DNA of 28,408 nt from NCBI GenBank assembly GCA_045661365.1, contig JAZRFL010000160.1, forward strand, positions 1 to 28,408, written 5' to 3'. The DNA is from UMGS1484 sp045661365. GTDB lineage: Bacteria; Bacillota; Clostridia; Oscillospirales; Acutalibacteraceae. The notes below the pieces were generated by a model, which was not told the DNA's origin, made no database searches, and saw only the letters and a list, made by a program, of their open reading frames with translations. Both the position numbers and the translations under genes were made by a program. Positions 23,154-28,408 of the stretch are shown piece by piece (position 1 is the stretch's first letter; every line of letters begins with the position of its first letter).

Positions 23154-23990
23154 TCAGCGAGCAATACACCGCCACGTTGCGGCACCCAACAATGCTACTA
23201 AATTGACCACCACAACACACGGTCCCGTAGGAAGTCCCATAACGCAAGCCACAAAAAAGCCGATTAGGAAACATCCCACCGAAACTGCGGCGGCGGTAAG
23301 CACCACACCCTTGAAGCTTTTGTTTAAGCGCATAGCCGTTAACGCAGGGAAAATTACCAAGGCGGAAATCATGACCGCACCCATCATTTTCATGCCAACC
23401 ACCACCGTTACAGAGGTCAGCAACGCAATCAACACACGGTATCCTGCGCCTGCGACGCCGCAGGCGGCGGCAAAGGTTTCGTCAAACGTCACCGCAAAAA
23501 TACGACGATAAAACAGCGTAAACAGCAAAAGCACCGTGATCGAAAGCACCAGGCTGATCACCAGATCCTTGTCAGTCAAGGTGATCACCGAAGCCGAGCC
23601 AAACAAACTGCTGCACGCGTCGGCCGTCATACCGCCGTTTAAATTGTATACGATCACGCCGATTGCCATGGCGGAAGATGAGATCACCGCAATGGCGGCA
23701 TCTCCCTTGAGCCGTCCTTTGGCGGTTAAATGAAACAACAAAAATGATACTACCATAACAATGGGCAGAGTAAATTCCATTTGCCATTCTTGTCCCAAGC
23801 CCAGCAATGCCGAAAACGCCAATACACCAAACCCTGCGTGAGACAATCCGTCACCGATCATGGAAAATCGTTTCAGTACCAACGTAACACCCAACAAAGC
23901 GGCACATAGTGAGACAAAAAAGCCCACCGCCAGGGCTCGCCATACGATTTTAGATAAATACGGGTCGGTAAATAATTCTGTCAACCACAT
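23154..23990 (-). CDS. znuB: zinc/manganese ABC transporter permease (ZnuB/AdcB family)
   Basis: This 278-aa integral membrane protein of the ABC-3 family has about eight or nine hydrophobic segments. Family-typical phrases are LVLKRFSMIGDGLSHAGFG (37-55), which includes the helix contacting the ATPase, FDETFAAACGV, and GMKMMGAVMISALVIFPAL. It forms the channel for metal import with the ATPase and lipoprotein encoded upstream. Its ATG overlaps the ATPase stop by one base (TAATG), which indicates coupled translation. Zinc is favoured over manganese because of the His-rich partner lipoprotein and Zur-like regulator, but the permease itself does not decide this. Confidence 0.92.
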   Translation of the reverse strand: MWLTELFTDPYLSKIVWRALAVGFFVSLCAALLGVTLVLKRFSMIGDGLSHAGFGVLAFSALLGLGQEWQMEFTLPIVMVVSFLLFHLTAKGRLKGDAAIAVISSSAMAIGVIVYNLNGGMTADACSSLFGSASVITLTDKDLVISLVLSITVLLLFTLFYRRIFAVTFDETFAAACGVAGAGYRVLIALLTSVTVVVGMKMMGAVMISALVIFPALTAMRLNKSFKGVVLTAAAVSVGCFLIGFFVACVMGLPTGPCVVVVNLVALLGAATWRCIAR

Positions 23991-24691
23991 TACGAATTCC
24001 CTCCCAAAAATCGGCGGAACAACGGGGAATGAATATATTCACTTTTGGTTCCGAAAAAATAGGTATCTTCTGCCAAATGCAACACGTGCTTGGCGGCATG
24101 CAAAGCGGTTTCAATGTCGTGAGACACCATGACCACCGTCATACCTTGTCGGTTTTTTTCATCAATGATTCGGTATAATTCTGTGGTCACCATGGGATCC
24201 AAGCCATTGGCAGGCTCGTCTAAGATCAGCATTTGCGTAGCGGCAGTCAAAGCCCGCGCCAACAGTACCCGTTGCTGTTGCCCCCCCGACAACTCCCGAA
24301 AGTCGGTCTTACTTAAATCGGCAATTTCTAGCCGTTCCAATTGTTCTTGGACCTGTTTCTTTTGTTCCTTGGTATAAAACAATCGTTTTTTGTCCCGACC
24401 CAACAATCCGGAAGACACAATCTCCTCTACCGTAGCGGGAAAATCTTGTTGCACCTCGGTCTTTTGGGGCAAATAGCCGATTTTGTCTCTGCCAAAGCCC
24501 GGGGCAAAGGTCACCTGACCACAAAACTGTTTTTTCAGCCCCAACAAGCATTTAAGCAGGGTGGATTTTCCCGAACCGTTTTCCCCCACAATGCACAAAT
24601 AGGTGCCTTGTTCTACCACAAAGGACAAATCACGAACCACTTGATTGCGGTTATATTGCAACCCCAAATTGCTACATTCAATCAAATTCAC
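23990..24691 (-). CDS. znuC: zinc/manganese ABC transporter ATPase (ZnuC/AdcC family)
   Basis: This 233-aa ATPase has Walker A GENGSGKST (36-44), the ABC signature LSGGQQQRVLLARAL (134-148), Walker B MLILDEP (154-160) and the switch histidine in VMVSHDIETAL. It powers metal uptake. Translation starts with GTG at 24691, overlapping the lipoprotein stop by 4 nt (GTGA). The protein resembles the metal-import subfamily and sits between its partner lipoprotein and permease, so the assignment is firm at system level. Confidence 0.94.
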   Translation of the reverse strand: MNLIECSNLGLQYNRNQVVRDLSFVVEQGTYLCIVGENGSGKSTLLKCLLGLKKQFCGQVTFAPGFGRDKIGYLPQKTEVQQDFPATVEEIVSSGLLGRDKKRLFYTKEQKKQVQEQLERLEIADLSKTDFRELSGGQQQRVLLARALTAATQMLILDEPANGLDPMVTTELYRIIDEKNRQGMTVVMVSHDIETALHAAKHVLHLAEDTYFFGTKSEYIHSPLFRRFLGGNS

Positions 24692-25605
24692 AGCCCCAAC
24701 GCCTCCTTTAATACCACCAAATTGTTTTGCATCAATGCCACGTAGGTAACGTTAGAATCCCATTCCTCTCGGGTAACGTTATGGCACGAATGCCACATAC
24801 CCACTTTACCGCCCGATGCCTCGGCAACAGTATTTGCCAACACACGATCGGAAAATTCGGTGCACAACACCATGTGTGAGCGGCTTTGTTTTGCCGCCTG
24901 CGTCAATTTGTAAACCGTGGCAAGATCCGCCTCGGTATTGGACGTGCATCCGTCAAAAGCCGCCACGTAGGTCAACCCATACTCATGCGCCAAATAAAAA
25001 AAGGGGAATCGATCGGCTACCACCAACGTAACGGGATTTTGCCGCAATATTTCATATTGGTTTTTTAAATCATTCAATTGTTCGCTCAAGGCGGCCGCTC
25101 CTTTGGCGTACTCCCTTGCGTGAGCTTCATCTTGTTGCGCCAAGGCTTGTTCTATGGCTTTCACCAACACCAAGGCATTTTGGGGTGTTGTCCAAACGTG
25201 CTCGTCTGCTTCGTGATGATCATGTTCATGCTCGTGATGGTGATGTTGTTCCCCTGTCATAAGCAATTCCACATGATCGGTCAATCGAATAACCGTTTTG
25301 TCGGTCATGTCGCATTGGGAAAGCATGGTTTCGATCCACCCGTCGCTCTCGCCGCCGTTGTAAATAAACACGTCACAGTTTTTGATTGCCACCAAATCGC
25401 TGACCGACGGCTCATATGCATGAACCTCGCCACCCGGCGGCAGCAACATGGTAACCTCTGCCCGCTCTCCGCCGATTTGCCGTGCAAAATCATACGCAGG
25501 AAATATGGTGGTCACCACCTGTAATTTTTCTTTATTTTCCGTCACGGCGGTACATCCGCACAACGCCAAAACAAGGCATAGCGCCAAACAAATCAACCGT
25601 TTCAT
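24688..25605 (-). CDS. znuA: zinc-binding lipoprotein of a metal ABC transporter (ZnuA/AdcA family)
   Basis: This 305-aa protein has a lipoprotein signal (LALCLVLALCGC; lipidated Cys18). It is a cluster A-I solute-binding protein with TTIFPAYDFARQIGGERAEV near the N terminus and PGGEVHAYEPS. Likely metal ligands are H62, H136 (DEHVWTTP) and H207 (FYLAHEYGL), plus a C-terminal acidic residue I cannot place with certainty. A His-rich loop (about 121-136, with nine His) is typical of zinc rather than manganese binders. GGAGGA lies 8 nt before the ATG at 25605, 2 nt after the fur-like stop. An open extension to 25755 would overlap that gene and lacks a leader, so I rejected it. Confidence 0.93.
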   Translation of the reverse strand: MKRLICLALCLVLALCGCTAVTENKEKLQVVTTIFPAYDFARQIGGERAEVTMLLPPGGEVHAYEPSVSDLVAIKNCDVFIYNGGESDGWIETMLSQCDMTDKTVIRLTDHVELLMTGEQHHHHEHEHDHHEADEHVWTTPQNALVLVKAIEQALAQQDEAHAREYAKGAAALSEQLNDLKNQYEILRQNPVTLVVADRFPFFYLAHEYGLTYVAAFDGCTSNTEADLATVYKLTQAAKQSRSHMVLCTEFSDRVLANTVAEASGGKVGMWHSCHNVTREEWDSNVTYVALMQNNLVVLKEALGL

Positions 25606-25607
25606 GT

Positions 25608-26000
25608 TTATTGTCCTCCGCAACCGTCGCAAGTGCCCATAAGGGTGGTTTTGGCGGGATCTAACACAAATCCGCTGGTAGCCAACATTTGCTCCATATG
25701 TGCCGAGACCGACCGATCCAAATGATACAATTTTCCGCAAGACACACAACGGCAATGCAAATGCTCATGACAGCACTCGGTCATAATTTGGTACAAAAAA
25801 TGACGACTGTTGCCTCGCACAAAACGGCGCACCGCCCCTTCTTGCACCAAGCGGTCCATCAATCGGTATACCGTACTTTTTCCCGGCACCCGTTCTCCGC
25901 TCAGTCCCGTAGCAATTTGAGAAATGGTCATGGGACGATCGGCATTTTCTTGTAAAAACGTCAATAACGCTTGTTTTTGTTCGGTATGATAATTTTTCAT
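25608..26000 (-). CDS. Fur-family metal-responsive repressor (Zur-like)
   Basis: This 130-aa protein has a winged-helix N-terminal half (HTEQKQALLTFLQEN, then VPGKSTVYRLMDRLVQEGAVRR) and a C-terminal dimerisation half. The family metal segment HEHLHCRCVSCGKLYHLD (78-95) and two CxxC pairs (C85/C88 and C124/C127) form the structural zinc site. Heading a zinc-uptake operon suggests a Zur, but Fur-family members cannot be separated safely by sequence alone. A perfect palindrome overlaps its promoter, consistent with autorepression when metal is plentiful. AAGGGTG serves as ribosome binding site. Confidence 0.93.
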   Translation of the reverse strand: MKNYHTEQKQALLTFLQENADRPMTISQIATGLSGERVPGKSTVYRLMDRLVQEGAVRRFVRGNSRHFLYQIMTECCHEHLHCRCVSCGKLYHLDRSVSAHMEQMLATSGFVLDPAKTTLMGTCDGCGGQ

Positions 26001-26017
26001 ACAATACGCACCCTTGC

Positions 26018-26040
26018 AAAATGAGAGTTACTCTCATTTT
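26018..26040. promoter_or_regulatory. putative Fur/Zur operator, 23-bp perfect palindrome
   Basis: Two 11-bp arms, AAAATGAGAGT and ACTCTCATTTT, flank one central base (26029). The site overlaps the -10 and predicted transcription start of the fur-like-znuABC operon, the usual place for a repressor operator. Confidence 0.8.
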
Positions 26041-26064
26041 ATAAAATAGAAGTCCACTTGTCAA
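26036..26064 (-). promoter_or_regulatory. sigma-A promoter of the metal-uptake operon
   Basis: A perfect TTGACA (-35, 26059-26064) and TAAAAT (-10, 26036-26041) are 17 bp apart on the minus strand. The -10 shares bases with the palindromic operator. Confidence 0.85.
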
Positions 26065-26081
26065 GATGTACAACAAAAAAA

Positions 26082-26113
26082 GAAGTGTTGTTTTCGGTCA
26101 AAACAGACACTTC
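26082..26113 (-). terminator. terminator of the comEC-like gene
   Basis: GAAGTGT pairs with ACACTTC and TGTTTT with AAAACA around a 5-nt loop, with one bulged base. A run of seven T follows on the minus strand. It separates comEC from the metal operon promoter. Confidence 0.85.
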
Positions 26114-26131
26114 CTTTTTGGGGGTATGTGT

Positions 26132-28261
26132 TCAATACAAAAAAATCGGTTCACGCCAAGCGGCATTGGGCGTATTCCATTGCAATACCATGGTTTTCGT
26201 ATAGGTTTCGGTTTGATCGTTTTGCCGAATCTCGTATCCCTTTGACCGATCGATCGATGCATGGTAAATCACGTAAGTCCCCTTGATCGGTCGGTTGGTT
26301 TTGGTTTTGGTATGCTCAAACACAAGTGTTTGCTCGCCCAGTACCAATTCAAACCGTGTGAAGGAAGGATTGGCGGTAATCGTCATGTCGCCCAATTGTC
26401 GTTGCTGTTGCAAAACCACTTGATCGTACCGTTCCGCGGGCGGAAGCAAATCCCCCTTTTTCACCACCGCAGACTTGGTGTAGATTTGCCCGATGTCCAA
26501 TTGCTGTGCCAATTGCAAAACGTTTTCTTCGTACTGCACTTCCCGAGGCAAAAACCAACAATCTACCCGATGAATCCCTCTTTCATACAGCAATCTTTTG
26601 ATTTCAGACGGCTTGGCGCATCCAATCACCGCCGTACCGTGAGCACTTGCCACCACCAAAGCGGTGTCGTAACCGTCTCCTACCGCCATGACCTCATACT
26701 GACGGGAAGAATAATTGGGAACAAACGAAGCCCCTACAACGACAATCGCCAACAAACCTGCAACGGCAGTTTTCCCCCATCCGGGAATCCGCCGACGCAA
26801 GCAATACACCAGCGCCACCGCAACAACCGCCGCCAAAAAGGCGATCCAACACCACACGGTGGCGAATTGTACCGAAGCATACGGCAGATCGCCCAAGGTG
26901 TGAGACAATTCCACCAACCCGTCGGCACATGCTCCTCCCAATTTCAAAATCCACAGCGCAACCGATTCCAGCCCGGGAACCAAACTGAGCACCCCGCTGA
27001 GCAAGCCTGTGAGCAAAACCACCGACGCCAACGGAATCCCCAATAAATTGGCAATAGGAGAAACAAGAGAAACGGTATAAAACCGCAGCAAACTGCAAGG
27101 CAAGGTGGTAAACAGCACCGACAAGGTAACACCCACACCGCCAAATAACCATACAAAGAATTTCCCGTTCCGCCACGAAAGAGGAAGCAATCGCAACAAG
27201 GCATCGGTCACGGGAGCGGCAAACCACAAAATACCAAGGCAAGACAAAAACGAAGCCAAAAAGCCGATGTCACCGGTGGCAAAGGGATGAAACAACAAAA
27301 TCAGCAAAGCGGCGGCACCCAAGGTATTTAACCCGTCAGGCACGCGATAAAACAACGACAGCACCGCCCAAAAGGTGAACATGATTCCCGCTCGCACCGC
27401 TGAAAACGGCATGCCAACCATAAAAATAAAACTCCATACCATCAGTAGACTCAGCACCTTGGCATATCGTTTTTTGGTACGCAAAATCACAAACAGCCCG
27501 ACCAGCAACCCGCTTAGGGTAGAGGTGTGCAATCCCGAAACCGCCACCATATGACCCATGCCGCACCGAGTAAAATCCTCGTAGGTTTGGTTAGAAAGGC
27601 CTTCGGTATCTCCCAAGCAGACACCCGAAACCAACGCCGCCGAATCACCCGACAAATTTTGATTGAACCAAGTTTTCATGGTTTGACGTGCCGAATAACA
27701 ATAGTAATACACCGTTTTTTCCACGCCTGCTTCGGTCAGGGTGGTATCATAAGAAACCGTACCGTTTAACCAAATGCGGTTGGCATATTGCTTGGCTCGA
27801 CCCGCTTGTGAAATGGGTTTTAAATACACCTGTCCTTGCAATACCTGCCCCGGCACGTAGGTTTTTTGACCGTCGGTACGCAATCGCAAGCGAAGCGAGG
27901 AGCCGTCTTCATACACCCCTGTTGCATCCACTACGTAATAATGCGCGGTGTCATACAAGCCGTCTTGCTCCACCACCGTCATGGTCAAGGTCTTGGTGGT
28001 ATTTTCCACCGATGCAAGAGGAGTCACCACAAAAGCGGTGGTAAGACACAACAGTAACAACGAACAGGTGACCGCAACCGTAAAGCATTGACACCACGCC
28101 CAATGATGCCGATTGCGAAACCTGCGTCGTAAAAACAGCAGGACCACCGCCGCTGCCCCAAACAAAGGAAGAGCGATCCATGCCGCCGTATCGCCCAGCA
28201 TTATATAGGCAAAACTGCAACCGAACAAGGTAAACCCGATCAATGCCAACGGCCTGCGCAC
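26132..28261 (-). CDS. comEC: ComEC/Rec2-family DNA-uptake channel protein with degenerate C-terminal domain
   Basis: This 709-aa membrane protein has an N-terminal pair of membrane segments, an OB-like extracellular domain (about 85-180, DUF4131-type), and the competence channel domain (about 205-490) with the family signature GMGHMVAVSGLHTSTLSGLL (234-253) and several transmembrane helices. ComEC carries single-stranded DNA across the membrane during natural transformation. The C-terminal segment (about 521-660) aligns in style with the metallo-beta-lactamase domain (VMAVGDGYDTALVV, then HGTAVIGC), but the HxHxDH metal motif is absent: LPREVQ stands at the expected place. The protein starts with GTG at 28261 after a GGGAGGGG site. 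It has its own promoter and terminator. No other com genes are in the window. Confidence 0.88.
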   Translation of the reverse strand: MRRPLALIGFTLFGCSFAYIMLGDTAAWIALPLFGAAAVVLLFLRRRFRNRHHWAWCQCFTVAVTCSLLLLCLTTAFVVTPLASVENTTKTLTMTVVEQDGLYDTAHYYVVDATGVYEDGSSLRLRLRTDGQKTYVPGQVLQGQVYLKPISQAGRAKQYANRIWLNGTVSYDTTLTEAGVEKTVYYYCYSARQTMKTWFNQNLSGDSAALVSGVCLGDTEGLSNQTYEDFTRCGMGHMVAVSGLHTSTLSGLLVGLFVILRTKKRYAKVLSLLMVWSFIFMVGMPFSAVRAGIMFTFWAVLSLFYRVPDGLNTLGAAALLILLFHPFATGDIGFLASFLSCLGILWFAAPVTDALLRLLPLSWRNGKFFVWLFGGVGVTLSVLFTTLPCSLLRFYTVSLVSPIANLLGIPLASVVLLTGLLSGVLSLVPGLESVALWILKLGGACADGLVELSHTLGDLPYASVQFATVWCWIAFLAAVVAVALVYCLRRRIPGWGKTAVAGLLAIVVVGASFVPNYSSRQYEVMAVGDGYDTALVVASAHGTAVIGCAKPSEIKRLLYERGIHRVDCWFLPREVQYEENVLQLAQQLDIGQIYTKSAVVKKGDLLPPAERYDQVVLQQQRQLGDMTITANPSFTRFELVLGEQTLVFEHTKTKTNRPIKGTYVIYHASIDRSKGYEIRQNDQTETYTKTMVLQWNTPNAAWREPIFLY

Positions 28262-28293
28262 AAGATCCCCTCCCTTCTCTTTTTTCGACTTTC

Positions 28294-28322
28294 AGTATAC
28301 CACAGTTTTTCTTTTCAAGCAA
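28294..28322 (-). promoter_or_regulatory. sigma-A promoter of the comEC-like gene
   Basis: TTGCTT (-35, 28317-28322) and TATACT (-10, 28294-28299) are separated by 17 bp on the minus strand, about 33 nt before the GTG start. Confidence 0.65.
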
Positions 28323-28333
28323 TAAGCAAAGAC

Positions 28334-28363
28334 GCCTTGGCGTTCCCAAAGGTGACCCAAGGC
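28334..28363 (-). terminator. probable terminator of a gene beyond the right edge
   Basis: GCCTTGG and CCAAGGC form a 7-bp stem around a 16-nt loop, followed by short T-rich stretches on both strands. It lies upstream of the comEC promoter, so it most likely ends a gene entering from the right. I see no gene in 28323-28408. Confidence 0.55.
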
Positions 28364-28408
28364 AGTTTTTCTTATTAATTTGTTAATCAAATGGATTATT
28401 CCACTTTG

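Noticed and set aside
25606..25755. 50-codon N-terminal extension of the zinc-binding lipoprotein
   Set aside because: It overlaps the Fur-like gene and would bury the lipoprotein signal peptide.

Overview
The window is about 28.4 kb of a Firmicutes chromosome, most likely an anaerobic, carbohydrate-degrading member of Clostridia (Oscillospirales/Ruminococcaceae-like). This is inferred from clear TTGACA-N17-TATAAT-type promoters, GGAGG-type ribosome binding sites, a Bacillus-type aspartokinase gene, three type I dockerin proteins and many Gram-positive secreted proteins. I recognise no marker that fixes the genus. Every gene I can support is read on the minus strand, so transcription runs right to left. 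I saw no rRNA, tRNA, CRISPR array or insertion sequence.

Right end (28.4-23.1 kb): a ComEC/Rec2-type membrane protein has its own promoter and terminator. Next is a compact four-gene metal-uptake operon: a Fur/Zur-like repressor, a zinc/manganese-binding lipoprotein, an ABC ATPase and an ABC permease. A 23-bp perfect palindrome overlaps the operon promoter, which suggests autoregulation by the repressor.

Middle (23.0-11.6 kb): this is the accessory region. Two secreted dockerin proteins share a C-terminal cassette. One (549 aa) has beta-sandwich-like modules and no recognised enzyme; the other (1346 aa) carries a SASA-type acetylesterase and a duplicated N-terminal module. A 729-aa protein follows, with an ECF sigma factor, one transmembrane helix, a repetitive stalk and an extracellular beta-rich domain in one chain. 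Next is a visibly AT-rich two-gene unit: a Mor-family regulator and an unrecognised 573-aa protein with an internal repeat, a coiled coil and a C-terminal Cys4 cluster. The third dockerin protein carries a CAP/SCP domain. Together these genes suggest a cellulosome-like or cell-surface glycan-degrading system with a possible built-in membrane sensor/sigma factor. The regulatory link is inference.

Left part (11.5-1.7 kb): one long run of closely spaced or overlapping genes (hom, lysC, a YerC-like TrpR-family regulator, a methyltransferase, valS, folC, then an alpha-L-rhamnosidase translationally coupled to folC) probably forms one operon from a strong promoter upstream of hom. A separate promoter drives the last unit: a cytoplasmic type I phosphodiesterase/phosphatase-like enzyme and a GH42-type beta-galactosidase cut by the left edge of the window.

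The observations most worth following up are the one-chain membrane-anchored sigma factor beside dockerin genes, the AT-rich Mor/573-aa unit, the dockerin-CAP fusion, the in-frame internal start in lysC, and a ComEC whose metallo-beta-lactamase domain has lost its metal-binding motif.
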